From contig UQZN01000012.1 in assembly GCA_900545535.1 (NCBI GenBank), positions 30,244 to 94,243 of the forward strand: a DNA stretch of 64,000 nucleotides, given 5' to 3'. This stretch comes from an uncultured Phascolarctobacterium sp. (GTDB lineage: Bacteria; Bacillota; Negativicutes; Acidaminococcales; Acidaminococcaceae). This document shows, piece after piece, positions 8,723 through 16,718 of this stretch. Each line of letters starts with the position of its first letter. The first letter of the stretch is position 1. The notes beneath the pieces were generated by a model that had not been told where the DNA came from, searched no databases, and was given only the letters and a program-made list of their open reading frames with translations. A program made the translations under genes and the position numbers.

Positions 8723-9289
8723 ATGCAGGAACAGATACGTTTTGCCACACCGGCTGACAGCGCCGGGATCCTGGAAATTTATGCGCCTTATATTCTGGAA
8801 ACGACTATTTCTTTTGAATATGAACCGCCCGGGCTGGCAGAATTTACTGCGCGGATGCAAAAAATCAGCAGTAAATATCCCTATTTAGTTTATGAACGCA
8901 ATGGTAAAATATTAGGCTTCGCCTATGGTTCGGCCTATCAGGAACGCATGGCCTACCTTTATGATGCCGATCTTTCTATCTACCTGGCCCCAAAAGCACA
9001 AAACAGCGGTATCGGCAGAAAGCTCTACCACTGCCTTTTAGATCTGCTGCAAAAACAGGGTTTTTATAATGTTTATGCCTGTATTACCGTCGAGAATCAG
9101 CGCAGTATCGACTTTCATAAAGCTTTGGGCTTCAGAGATCTGGGACCTCATCCTAAAGCAGGTTATAAATTCAACCGGTGGCTCGATATTGTCTGGATGG
9201 ATAAGCAATTAAGCCAGCCAGCTGGGAAACCGCTGCCTCTAAAACCTGTAACCACCTTGACCAACGACGATATTTTAAAAGTTTTCTAA
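8723..9289 (+). CDS. GNAT acetyltransferase, phosphinothricin N-acetyltransferase-like
   Basis: A 188-residue acetyl-CoA-dependent N-acetyltransferase. The fold signature includes IRFATPADS..I..IY (beta1-alpha1), the acceptor-loop TISFEYEPP, the acetyl-CoA pyrophosphate loop QNSGIGRKL (about 92-100), ENQRSIDFHKALGF (about 125-138) and GYKFNRWLDIVWM near the end. This is the PAT/YncA layout. The GTG at 8717 is possible, but the ATG at 8723 lies 9 nt after CCAGGAGG and is preferred. YncA-type enzymes often acetylate methionine sulfoximine or sulfone; the actual substrate here is unknown. Confidence 0.93.
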   Translation: MQEQIRFATPADSAGILEIYAPYILETTISFEYEPPGLAEFTARMQKISSKYPYLVYERNGKILGFAYGSAYQERMAYLYDADLSIYLAPKAQNSGIGRKLYHCLLDLLQKQGFYNVYACITVENQRSIDFHKALGFRDLGPHPKAGYKFNRWLDIVWMDKQLSQPAGKPLPLKPVTTLTNDDILKVF

Positions 9290-9332
9290 AAAACAAAATG
9301 AGTACATCAAATGATGTACTCATTTTGTTTTT
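9290..9332. terminator. Bidirectional terminator
   Basis: A perfect palindromic stem of about 19 bp centred at 9310, with A-run and T-run flanks on both sides. It sits 1-4 nt from the stop codons of the convergent GNAT and PepSY-like genes and can serve both. Confidence 0.92.
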
Positions 9333-9335
9333 CAC

Positions 9336-9830
9336 TTAGAAATATTCCAGTTCACGTTCGCAGATCGCGCCTGTAACAGGATCTAATTTCAATTCGCCGT
9401 CAAACTTGTCAGTAAGAAAATCGGCTACATAATAAATATTATTGCCATCCTGTCCTTGGGTAATAACTATTTCGTAGGCATTAGGATAATTTTGCAGAAC
9501 GATTTTTTCTATATCTGCCGGAGTTTTAGTGACCATGGTACTGCCCATAACGAAGGTAGCGCCTTTTACTTCAATTTCCTCTACCTTGGCAGTCGCTGTG
9601 TTTACATCAACAACATACCTTTCCAAAGTATTCGGATCTTTAAAAGTGATAATGCTTGTATCACCGTCCACATTATAACCAATCAGCTCACAGACAGCCG
9701 GGATTTCTGCTTTGGCAGCATTAATTGCCGTCATACTGCGATTTACCTGGCTAGGAGCAGCCGCAGCGACAGAAGTAAAGGCAAGCATCATCAATGCGCC
9801 TACTGTTAATACAAGATTTTTGAATTTCAT
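9336..9830 (-). CDS. Exported PepSY-like protein
   Basis: A 164-residue secreted or periplasmic protein. It has a signal peptide (MKFKNL, a hydrophobic core, and a cleavage site near AAAA-PSQ at about residue 26). The mature part has two PepSY-like beta-hairpin units with the pattern RYVVDVNTATAKV and ELKLDPVTGAI, which is typical of small PepSY proteins. The start at 9830 is set by AGGAAG 8 nt upstream; ten further codons upstream have no SD. It is monocistronic. PepSY domains are often linked to metal, redox or protease regulation; no specific role can be assigned here. Confidence 0.8.
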   Translation of the reverse strand: MKFKNLVLTVGALMMLAFTSVAAAAPSQVNRSMTAINAAKAEIPAVCELIGYNVDGDTSIITFKDPNTLERYVVDVNTATAKVEEIEVKGATFVMGSTMVTKTPADIEKIVLQNYPNAYEIVITQGQDGNNIYYVADFLTDKFDGELKLDPVTGAICERELEYF

Positions 9831-9985
9831 AAAGTCCACTTCCTTAAATATTTTTTGCATTACTGCTTACAAATCTAATTATAGGACTTTGTGAAAAAAA
9901 ATGACGTTATATAATCTTACTTAATCGTCAAAGATAATTTTTAAAGATTTTAAAAATAGCAGGGACAATAATTTTTTATTTAACT

Positions 9986-10657
9986 TCACTTTGCCAGAGA
10001 TTCAAAATAACAGTTTATTTCCTGCCACAATTCCGTTTTATTGTCTAATACAGCACGCAGGCGCTGTGGATAAATACCATTGGCCTTATAGACATCCAAG
10101 ATATATTTTATGGCATCAACGAGCCTGTCTTCCTGTAAAGGGACCGGAATGCGCTTTCCCTGAACCGGTCTGTTGCCCAGCAATCCACCAATATAGATTT
10201 CAAATTTTCCTGTTTTCGTAAAAGACGGCATAATACCTACATCTTGGGCCATAGCCTTCCCCAGACTATTGGGACAGCCAAAGACCCCGATTTTAAACTT
10301 TTTCGGCACATCAATGCCATAAAATTCTTCATCTAATTTACAGGCCAGAGTATGCACATCAAACATACCCTTGCGGCAGTCGGTGCCTTTACAGGCTACA
10401 ACAGCCCGAACCGTTGCCCCTGTTCCACCCAGACGAAGTTTCGCTGCCTGTACAGCCTCAATTGCAGCCTTCAGCTCGCTTTCAGCCACCCCATTCAATT
10501 CAACAGTTCCTCTACTGGTAGCCGTAATCCTGCCACTGCCAAACCTGGCCGTCAATTCCGATAACCGTAAAAGTTCCTCTGAGGTAAATTCACCGCAGCT
10601 TCCTAAAATACGCAGCGCATAACGATTATTTTTTTGGGGCAATACACCTAAAGTCAT
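9986..10657 (-). CDS. Half-size nitrite/sulfite reductase-like protein
   Basis: A 223-residue protein with one ferredoxin-like half-domain (RYALRILGSCGEF..., about 12-75) and one siroheme/4Fe-4S half-domain. Cluster cysteines Cys89 and Cys94 (ACKGTDC) and Cys128 (FGCPNSLG) are present, but the fourth position, usually the Cys of CPNxC that bridges siroheme, is Leu132. Full-length enzymes have two copies of each half-domain and exceed 450 residues. It may therefore be a non-catalytic or differently ligated Fe-S protein. Start at 10657: GGAG lies 8 nt upstream. No partner reductase or siroheme gene is nearby. Confidence 0.82.
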   Translation of the reverse strand: MTLGVLPQKNNRYALRILGSCGEFTSEELLRLSELTARFGSGRITATSRGTVELNGVAESELKAAIEAVQAAKLRLGGTGATVRAVVACKGTDCRKGMFDVHTLACKLDEEFYGIDVPKKFKIGVFGCPNSLGKAMAQDVGIMPSFTKTGKFEIYIGGLLGNRPVQGKRIPVPLQEDRLVDAIKYILDVYKANGIYPQRLRAVLDNKTELWQEINCYFESLAK

Positions 10658-10750
10658 TTTTTTCACTCCATTTCTTATCATAATCATATCATACTATGAA
10701 TATGATTACAGGCAATAACCACTGAAGAAAATTTATGATGTTCCTGTAAA

Positions 10751-10781
10751 TAAAAAAGCTTCACGAAATTTCGTGAAGCTT
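10751..10781 (-). terminator. Terminator of the tRNA-Leu pair
   Basis: A 12-bp stem (10756-10767 with 10770-10781), followed on the minus strand by six T. It is 14 nt past the CCA end of the second tRNA. Confidence 0.9.
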
Positions 10782-10794
10782 GTATCTGCTTATT

Positions 10795-10878
10795 TGGTGC
10801 GGTTGGTGGGATTTGAACCCACACGGGTCTCCCCGCCACCCCCTCAAGATGGTGCGTCTGCCGTTCCGCCACAACCGC
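10795..10878 (-). tRNA. tRNA-Leu (anticodon GAG)
   Basis: 84 nt with CCA encoded. The acceptor pair GCGGTTG/CAACCGC has discriminator A. The anticodon stem CCATC/GGTGG encloses loop TTGAGGG, anticodon GAG. A long class II variable arm and the T-arm GGTTCAAAT are present. It is the second gene of a two-tRNA transcript. Confidence 0.96.
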
Positions 10879-10910
10879 ATGGGGTTTAAAATTACCTTTA
10901 TAGACAAAAA

Positions 10911-10996
10911 TGGTGCGGTAGAGAGGATTTGAACCTCCACGGGGTTGCCCCCACTAGCTCCTGAGGCTAGCGCGTCTGCCGTTCCGCCACTACCGC
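10911..10996 (-). tRNA. tRNA-Leu (anticodon CAG)
   Basis: 86 nt with CCA encoded. The acceptor pair GCGGTAG/CTACCGC has discriminator A. The anticodon stem CTAGC/GCTAG encloses loop CTCAGGA, anticodon CAG. It has a class II variable arm. It lies 32 nt upstream of the GAG isoacceptor and shares its D-arm almost exactly, which suggests tandem duplication. Confidence 0.96.
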
Positions 10997-11051
10997 ATTA
11001 CAATTGCCTAAATCAGCAACAGTGATATAATAGCATACTATTACGATGCCG

Positions 11052-11657
11052 TCAATACTTTTTTAATCTGTTTTTATATAATTTGTAATACTCATCCCGA
11101 TCATACAATACTTTCTTTACATATTCGCGTGTGTCACTGTAAGGAATATCCTCGATTTTATTAAAATCATAATCCCAGTTATTTTCCTGCATCCACGCTT
11201 TTGTATTACCACGACCCGCATTATAGGCAATCATCATCAGTACCCAGTTACGCTGAAACTCATATTCCAGCTCACCTAAATACCAACAGCCTAAGCGGAT
11301 ATTGGCATCTGTGCGATATAGATCTTGAGGGTCAAAATTTTTGATCCCCATTTGCTCGGCAATCCATTCGCCAGTATCCGGCATGATCTGCATAAGTCCG
11401 ATCGCCCCAGCCTTAGAGACAGCTTTACGATCAAAATTACTTTCATTTTTTATTACCGCAGCCACTAAAAATGGGTCAATCTTATTTTTGCCGCTGTATT
11501 CTAAAATCTCGCCTTGATAAGGCCACATATACACAAACCGCATTTGCACTTCGTCAGACGTCCATATTTTCCAGCCCAACAACGAAACTGCGCACAGCAA
11601 AATCAGCACAAACCAAATTTTACGGCTGTTGTTTTTCTTTTTTCGACGTCTGCCCAA
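11052..11657 (-). CDS. Lytic transglycosylase (SLT domain), membrane-anchored
   Basis: A 201-residue peptidoglycan lytic transglycosylase that cleaves MurNAc-GlcNAc to 1,6-anhydro ends. Layout: a short basic N-terminus (GRRRKKKNNSRK), one transmembrane helix (about 14-33), then an SLT catalytic domain with the catalytic Glu in KNESNFD (about 82), the GLMQIMP motif (about 98-104) and AYNAGRG (about 155). The TTG start at 11657 lies 7 nt after GGAGG and 2 nt past the coaE stop; the frame runs to 11690 inside coaE but with no SD. It is last in the polA-mutM-coaE operon. Confidence 0.92.
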   Translation of the reverse strand: MGRRRKKKNNSRKIWFVLILLCAVSLLGWKIWTSDEVQMRFVYMWPYQGEILEYSGKNKIDPFLVAAVIKNESNFDRKAVSKAGAIGLMQIMPDTGEWIAEQMGIKNFDPQDLYRTDANIRLGCWYLGELEYEFQRNWVLMMIAYNAGRGNTKAWMQENNWDYDFNKIEDIPYSDTREYVKKVLYDRDEYYKLYKNRLKKY

Positions 11658-11659
11658 CC

Positions 11660-12262
11660 TTAGTCCTCCATCTGCAATACTTTTTCCCACTCATTTTTTA
11701 CAATCAGCTCAGTTTCTTCCCTGCTGCCGCTGTTATCAATGACCAGATCCGCATATTGCCGCTTGGCGTCTAAAGTCATTTGTGCCGCAATACGCGCCCT
11801 GACTTCCTGCTCCGACATACCGCTGCGCACCATTGCACGCTCGATCTGCGTTTTCTCATCAACAGCAACCAGCCATACTAAATCAACTTCCTTATACCAG
11901 CTGCATTCGATCAAAAGCGGCACATCCAATACCGCCGCAGACATATTTTGCTGACGGCACTGCTCCAAGAATTTTTTTGCTTCCCGGCGTACATAGGCAT
12001 GGATAATTTCCTCCAACTGCCGCAGCGCTTCTTGCTTTTCAAAAACCAGCTTCGCAATCTTAGGCCGATCCAACTCACCGTCAGCCGTCAGATAGTCCGC
12101 ACCAAAAACAGCTATGACCTGCTGCAGCCCCTGTGATCCACGCGCTACTGCCTGCCTGCTTGCAGCATCCGCATCAAAAATCTTCGCTCCCAAACTGCGC
12201 AAAACAGCTGCGACAGTACTTTTGCCCGAGGCAATACCACCTGTTAAACCAATAATTTTCAT
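11660..12262 (-). CDS. coaE: Dephospho-CoA kinase
   Basis: The last step of CoA synthesis: ATP-dependent phosphorylation of the 3'-hydroxyl of dephospho-CoA. It is a 200-residue P-loop kinase with Walker A GGIASGKST (8-16), substrate-binding DADAASR (about 30-36), LDVPLLIE (about 110-117) and the lid arginine region around EQEVRARIAAQ. Length and motifs are standard. It lies 11 nt after mutM and 2 nt before the transglycosylase gene. The polA-mutM-coaE order is a common Firmicute arrangement. Confidence 0.97.
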   Translation of the reverse strand: MKIIGLTGGIASGKSTVAAVLRSLGAKIFDADAASRQAVARGSQGLQQVIAVFGADYLTADGELDRPKIAKLVFEKQEALRQLEEIIHAYVRREAKKFLEQCRQQNMSAAVLDVPLLIECSWYKEVDLVWLVAVDEKTQIERAMVRSGMSEQEVRARIAAQMTLDAKRQYADLVIDNSGSREETELIVKNEWEKVLQMED

Positions 12263-12273
12263 TTTCTATCCAC

Positions 12274-13095
12274 TCAATGCTGGCATTTGGCACAATAAGT
12301 CGTGCCCCTGCCGCCCACTTTAGTTGTAGCCAATGGCTCACCGCAGGTTTTACACGGCTCGCCGCCGCGACCGTAAACCAGCAAATGGTTTTGGTTATCG
12401 CCTTTGTTACCTTCGCCATCTTTATAATCCCTAAAGGTAGTGCCGCGGTTGGCGATTCCCTGCGCAATGACCGTATTGGCCGCTGCGTGCAGCGCCGCTA
12501 CTTCTTCACTTGTTAAAGTATTAGCGATTCTAGTCGGTAAAATACCTGCCAGCGCCAGACACTCATCGGCATAAATATTTCCCAGTCCTGCAATAACAGT
12601 CTGATCAAGGATCAGCGTTTTGATGGGTTTCCGGCTTTTAGCTGCTATCGGTGCCAGATAATCTGGACTAAACCCTGCTGTCAACGGTTCCGGCCCCAAT
12701 GTCTCATAGCCTGCAATATAACAATCCTCATTTGTAACTAAATACAGTGTACCGAAAGTTCTGATATCACAGAACCACATTGTAACACCGCCAGACAATA
12801 CAAATTTTATCTTCGCATATGGCGGCGCTTCCAACTCGCTCGCCTGGGCCACTAAAGATCCGGTCATCCGCAAATGCACGATGAGCTTTTGGTCAGCGCC
12901 CGTCTGCAGCACCAGATATTTCCCACGCCTACTAACTTCTTCGATCGTCCTGCCGGTCAGATTTTTAACAAACTGCTCCGGTGTCGGATGTTTGATCAGC
13001 CTGTCCAGATATACTTCCACTTGCGTGATTTTTTTCCCTTTGATATGTGGCAGCAAGGTTTTTTTGACCTGCTCCACCTCCGGTAATTCCGGCAT
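12274..13095 (-). CDS. mutM: Formamidopyrimidine-DNA glycosylase
   Basis: A bifunctional DNA glycosylase/AP lyase that removes 8-oxoguanine and formamidopyrimidines. It is 273 residues long. It starts with the catalytic MPELPEVE (Pro2 nucleophile after Met removal, Glu3), has Lys58-type KYLVLQ, helix-two-turn-helix GLGNIYADE (about 168-176), and a C-terminal zinc finger CKTCG...CAKC. All catalytic residues are intact. SD AGGAGGG lies before the ATG. It follows polA by 11 nt, so repair synthesis and glycosylase are co-expressed. Confidence 0.98.
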   Translation of the reverse strand: MPELPEVEQVKKTLLPHIKGKKITQVEVYLDRLIKHPTPEQFVKNLTGRTIEEVSRRGKYLVLQTGADQKLIVHLRMTGSLVAQASELEAPPYAKIKFVLSGGVTMWFCDIRTFGTLYLVTNEDCYIAGYETLGPEPLTAGFSPDYLAPIAAKSRKPIKTLILDQTVIAGLGNIYADECLALAGILPTRIANTLTSEEVAALHAAANTVIAQGIANRGTTFRDYKDGEGNKGDNQNHLLVYGRGGEPCKTCGEPLATTKVGGRGTTYCAKCQH

Positions 13096-13106
13096 GATGA
13101 TCCCTC

Positions 13107-15710
13107 CTATTTACTTTGAGCCCAGTTTTTTCCCCAGGCAACATCTGCTGTCAGCGGTACGCTCAACGTTGCCGCACCTTCCATTGCCCTTTTTACCAGT
13201 TTTGCCACCAGCTCGCGTTCAGCTTCAGTAACCTCTAATACCAGTTCATCATGTACCTGCAGCAAAATGCGGCTTTTGACCTGCGCTTCGGCAAGCGCCT
13301 GTTCTACTTTCAACATTGCTATTTTAATGATATCCGCCGCAGTTCCCTGAATAGGCGTATTGATAGCAGTACGCTCAGCAAAACTTCGTAAATTAAAATT
13401 ACTGTGTCTGATATCAGGCAGATAACGACGGCGGCCAAACATCGTTGCCACATATCCCTGCTCACGGGCATGCTTGACCATATCATCCATATATTTTTTT
13501 ACACCAGTATAACGGGCAAAATAATTTTTGATATATTCAGCTGCTTCACCGCGGCTGATATCAAGCTGTTTAGCCAGACCAAAATCACTGATGCCATAAA
13601 CGATCCCAAAATTTACCGCTTTTGCCCGAGTACGCATCATCGCATCAACCTGCTCCAACGGCACGCCAAACACTTCTGCCGCCGTACGGGCATGTACATC
13701 CTGCCCATGCAGGAAAGATTCCAAAAGCAGCTTATCCTGAGCCATATGTGCCAGCACACGCAGCTCTACCTGAGAATAATCACAGGACATCAGCCAATCA
13801 TAACCAGCTGCCGGTATAAATATTTCACGGATACGCTTGCCAATCTCCGTTCGTACCGGAATATTCTGCAAATTAGGGTCAGTACTTGATAAACGTCCCG
13901 TAGCAGTTACGGTCTGCTGAAAATGCGTATGGATTCTCCCTGTCACAGGATTGATCAGCGGACGCAATCCTTCCAGATAAGTAGAATGCAGTTTTGTCAG
14001 CTTACGGTGTTCCAAAATAGTTGTAATCAGAGGATGAGATCCCTCCAGCTGTTCCAAAACCGAAACGTCTGTAGAATAACCGGTCTTGGTCTTTTTTATA
14101 ATTGGGAGTCCTAATTTTTCAAATAACAGTACGCCTAACTGCTTCGGCGATTTCAGATTAAAACTTTCACCTGCCTGTTCCTCTGCCAAAACTTCCAGCG
14201 CAGCAATTTGGACAGACATTTCCTTTGTAATGCTTTCCAAAAGCTCTACATCAGGCTTAATCCCCGCCAACTCCATTTTTGCCAGCAGCTGCGCCAACGG
14301 CAGTTCCATTTCCGTATAAAGTTTACATAATTCATAATCCTGTAGTTTTTGTTCAATAAGCGGAAGCAGTGTCTGTAAATCTGCCGCATTACCGCCATTA
14401 TTTGTAGTCAGATAACGTTCTGTGACCGCCTTTAAAGTGTAGGAACTGCGTCCCGGTTCGATCAAATAAGCGGCGATCCCGATATCATCAACTATGCCTG
14501 CAGCTTTTTTATCCAAACACAGACAAGCCTTATAAATTTCCTTGCTGTCGCAGGTAGCCTTCAGCTGTTTGGAATCGGACAGCCAGTCATAAAAAAAGTT
14601 CCAGGCACCGCTGCCTTCCTGCAGTCTATAAATTTTATTATCATGAAAAATTTCCACAGCTGTAAAATGTATTTTAGGCAGCTCACCGCCGCAAACAGCT
14701 GTAAATGCGACCTTGTCCTGTTTTTGCCGCAAGATCGCGAAAAAATCCGCCCCTTGCTCTTGTGTCTCTAAAAATTCAACCGCTGTACCTGTACTGCCCT
14801 GTCCAACACTTTCACCAAAAAGATCAAACAACCCGTCACTGCCGCCTAAAATAGTCTGAAACCGCTCATGCAAATTGCGGAACTCCAATTCCTGCATCAA
14901 GGGCCGAGCTTCTTCCGACATAGCTTTCAGCTCATATTTAGCAAGATCAAGCTCAACAGGTACTTCCGTAAAAATAGTTGCCAGTTTTTTGGAAAGCAAA
15001 GCCGCTTCCTTATTGTTTTCCAATTTCTCTTTTAAACTTTTGCCGCTGATCCGGTCAATATTATCTAAAACATTCTCTACCGTGCCATATTCACAAATCA
15101 GTTTCAGCGCCGTTTTCGGGCCGACGCCCGGAACGCCGGGAATATTATCAGAACTGTCACCCATCAATCCCTTTAAATCAATCAGCTGTTTCGGTTCCAA
15201 GCCTTCATAATCTTCGGCAAATGCCGCTACATCATAAGCCTTGATATCAGAAATCCCACGTTTAGTAAAATAAACCTTTACCCTGTCATTTAAAAGCTGC
15301 AGTTCGTCCTTGTCACCGGTTACAATAATAATTTCGGCTTCCGGCGGCGCATGCACGGCAAAAGTGCCAATAATATCATCAGCTTCATAACCTTCGGTTT
15401 CCAAAACAGTGATGTTCATGGCTTCCAGCAAACGCCGGGCCAGTGGAAATTGTTCACTCAGCTCACTTGGCGTAGGCTTACGCTGCCCTTTATAATCCGC
15501 AAACAGTTCCGTCCGAAAAGTTTTACGTGATTTATCAAACGCTACTGCCAGCCATTTAGGCTTAACATCACCTAAAAGCTTTACAAGCATATTGCAAAAT
15601 CCATATACAGCTCCTGTATGCACGCCTTGCCTTGTCATCAACGGAGGCAACGCAAAAAATGCCCTGTGTATCAAGCTGCTGCCATCAATAACTAAAAATT
15701 TATCAGCCAT
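13107..15710 (-). CDS. polA: DNA polymerase I
   Basis: An 867-residue repair and Okazaki-fragment polymerase. The N-terminal 5' nuclease (about 1-290) has VIDGSSL, EGYEADDIIGT and GDSSDNIPGVPGVG. The central 3'-5' exonuclease-like domain (about 310-480) lacks the DxE proofreading motif: the equivalent strand reads KVAFTAVCGG, so proofreading is probably lost, as in Bacillus and Taq enzymes. The polymerase domain has motif A DYSQVELRVLAH (about 645) and motif C VHDELVLE (about 820). The start at 15710 gives the usual MADKFLVIDG; nine upstream codons are open but unlikely. It heads the mutM-coaE-transglycosylase operon. Confidence 0.97.
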   Translation of the reverse strand: MADKFLVIDGSSLIHRAFFALPPLMTRQGVHTGAVYGFCNMLVKLLGDVKPKWLAVAFDKSRKTFRTELFADYKGQRKPTPSELSEQFPLARRLLEAMNITVLETEGYEADDIIGTFAVHAPPEAEIIIVTGDKDELQLLNDRVKVYFTKRGISDIKAYDVAAFAEDYEGLEPKQLIDLKGLMGDSSDNIPGVPGVGPKTALKLICEYGTVENVLDNIDRISGKSLKEKLENNKEAALLSKKLATIFTEVPVELDLAKYELKAMSEEARPLMQELEFRNLHERFQTILGGSDGLFDLFGESVGQGSTGTAVEFLETQEQGADFFAILRQKQDKVAFTAVCGGELPKIHFTAVEIFHDNKIYRLQEGSGAWNFFYDWLSDSKQLKATCDSKEIYKACLCLDKKAAGIVDDIGIAAYLIEPGRSSYTLKAVTERYLTTNNGGNAADLQTLLPLIEQKLQDYELCKLYTEMELPLAQLLAKMELAGIKPDVELLESITKEMSVQIAALEVLAEEQAGESFNLKSPKQLGVLLFEKLGLPIIKKTKTGYSTDVSVLEQLEGSHPLITTILEHRKLTKLHSTYLEGLRPLINPVTGRIHTHFQQTVTATGRLSSTDPNLQNIPVRTEIGKRIREIFIPAAGYDWLMSCDYSQVELRVLAHMAQDKLLLESFLHGQDVHARTAAEVFGVPLEQVDAMMRTRAKAVNFGIVYGISDFGLAKQLDISRGEAAEYIKNYFARYTGVKKYMDDMVKHAREQGYVATMFGRRRYLPDIRHSNFNLRSFAERTAINTPIQGTAADIIKIAMLKVEQALAEAQVKSRILLQVHDELVLEVTEAERELVAKLVKRAMEGAATLSVPLTADVAWGKNWAQSK

Positions 15711-15759
15711 TTCTTCACCACTTTCCTCAACGCTCAAATTAGCCTGTTCATATTTAAAT

Positions 15760-15768
15760 ATTATACCA
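15760..15768 (-). promoter_or_regulatory. Extended -10 promoter of polA inside the repeat edge
   Basis: TGGTATAAT on the minus strand, about 50 nt before the polA start. The TGGTAT part is the end of repeat copy 1, and only the final AAT lies outside the repeat. The second copy continues differently and has no -10. Confidence 0.55.
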
Positions 15769-15791
15769 CAAGGGTATGTGTTCTCACTAGA
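15763..15791. repeat. 29-bp direct repeat, copy 1
   Basis: Identical over 29 bp to 15946-15974. It contains a small dyad ATACC-N5-GGTAT (15763-15777). It abuts the polA -10 element. Confidence 0.93.
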
Positions 15792-15945
15792 CTCGAAAAT
15801 ACCTCGTCATTATGAATTAAGTTTTGCCGACTTCGTCGGAATAGGATATCCACAACGCTCATTATTCAGTCGCGTTTTTTGGATAAGTTCGCAATTGCGT
15901 TTATTCATTACATGACTAAACGGTGCTCACTTAAGTTTTCACACA
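15792..15945. other. 154-bp non-coding segment between the two 29-bp repeats
   Basis: No open frame of useful length. It contains the perfect mini-hairpin CCGAC-TTC-GTCGG (around 15828-15840) and other short dyads. Together with one flanking repeat it forms a 183-bp unit. It could be a small interspersed element, a partial tandem duplication, or remains of an insertion. The surrounding genes (polA, toxin-antitoxin) give no decision. Confidence 0.55.
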
Positions 15946-15974
15946 ATACCACAAGGGTATGTGTTCTCACTAGA
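15946..15974. repeat. 29-bp direct repeat, copy 2
   Basis: Second exact copy of the repeat at 15763-15791, same orientation, 183 bp away start to start. Confidence 0.93.
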
Positions 15975-15981
15975 TAGCAAA

Positions 15982-16008
15982 GCAGCTTTCGCCATAAGCA
16001 AAAGCTGC
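15982..16008. terminator. Hairpin after the toxin gene
   Basis: Stem GCAGCTTT (15982-15989) with AAAGCTGC (16001-16008), 7 nt past the toxin stop on the minus strand. The T-tract on the minus strand is short (TTTGCT), so termination strength is uncertain. Confidence 0.55.
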
Positions 16009-16014
16009 CTGTTT

Positions 16015-16335
16015 TCATTTTATTAATTTAGGATAATCACGCTGCAGTTCGGTAATATGATAAATATATACAGTATTTTCAATCTTGCGGTAAACACAGG
16101 CATATTTATCTATCAGCAGCATCAAATATTTTTGCTCATTCAGCCTGCGCAGCGGAGTTTTCTTCCCCTGCATTGAAAAGTCCTGTAATGCCTTAAGCTT
16201 TCTGACAATACCGCACGTAACTGTACCAGCTTCAAGTTTCGTTCCCTGCTGGCTGCAGGCAAAGCCAATTTCCAGCAGATCACGCCACGCCTGCGGCAGG
16301 ATCTTCATATCTGAACGTATTAAACCATCATTCAA
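16015..16335 (-). CDS. RelE/ParE-superfamily toxin
   Basis: A 106-residue small basic protein with the RelE/ParE toxin layout: N-terminal helices (PQAWRDLLEIGF), a basic central segment (RKLKALQDFSMQGKKTPLRR) and C-terminal strands ending YACVYRKIENTVYIYHITELQRDYPK. The R..IENTVYIYHI..L pattern is typical. It starts at TTG 16335, overlapping the antitoxin stop by 8 nt, 9 nt after AAGG; a later in-frame ATG at 16308 is possible. Target (ribosome-bound mRNA or gyrase) cannot be decided from sequence. It pairs with the upstream Phd/YefM-like gene. Confidence 0.82.
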   Translation of the reverse strand: MNDGLIRSDMKILPQAWRDLLEIGFACSQQGTKLEAGTVTCGIVRKLKALQDFSMQGKKTPLRRLNEQKYLMLLIDKYACVYRKIENTVYIYHITELQRDYPKLIK

Positions 16336-16594
16336 TAAATTTCGCCTTCAGTCTGGCGATAGCGTCGTCCCCGTCTAACAATTCTTCAACATTCTTTTGT
16401 CTGTCCAAATCAGCCTGCATAACAGTATGATAAAACTTAAACTGTTCTTCGCGCTGTTCAAATGTTTTAATACTCATTACTACCAAATCACCTTTACCAT
16501 GCTTTGTTAAATAAATAATTTCTCCGTGCTGGTGCGCATAGTCTGAAATCAAATTATAATCATTACGCATAACTGTAGACGGCCTGATAATCAT
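16328..16594 (-). CDS. Phd/YefM-family antitoxin
   Basis: An 88-residue protein with the Phd/YefM DNA-binding N-terminal fold: IIRPSTVMRNDYNLISDYAHQHGEIIYLTKHGKGDLVVMS is split across residues 2-41, and the stretch T-K-H/N-G-x-G-D-L-V-V-M is diagnostic. The C-terminal acidic helix (EELLDGDDAIARLKAKF) would wrap the toxin. SD AAGGGAG precedes the ATG. Upstream, AGTAT-N6-ATACT (16617-16632) is a weak candidate autoregulatory operator. Confidence 0.85.
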   Translation of the reverse strand: MIIRPSTVMRNDYNLISDYAHQHGEIIYLTKHGKGDLVVMSIKTFEQREEQFKFYHTVMQADLDRQKNVEELLDGDDAIARLKAKFIE

Positions 16595-16670
16595 TTTAAG
16601 GCTCCCTTCTTTAAACAGTATTAAACTATACTCTTTTTTAAAATAATACGCAAGTGTTTTTATAAAAATT

Positions 16671-16705
16671 AAGGCGAATACCGGCTACGCACCAGTATCC
16701 GCCTT
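16671..16705 (-). terminator. Imperfect terminator after the ackA region
   Basis: An imperfect hairpin (AAGGCG..ATAC..GG with CC..GTAT..CGCCTT), followed on the minus strand by AATTTTT. It lies just past the amidohydrolase remnant. Confidence 0.6.
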
Positions 16706-16718
16706 CTAATTTTACTAT

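Noticed and set aside
10684..10872. 62-codon minus-strand frame
   Set aside because: It lies over tRNA-Leu (GAG) and its terminator.
15763..15974. CRISPR array
   Set aside because: Only two repeats with a 154-bp gap, no third copy and no cas genes.
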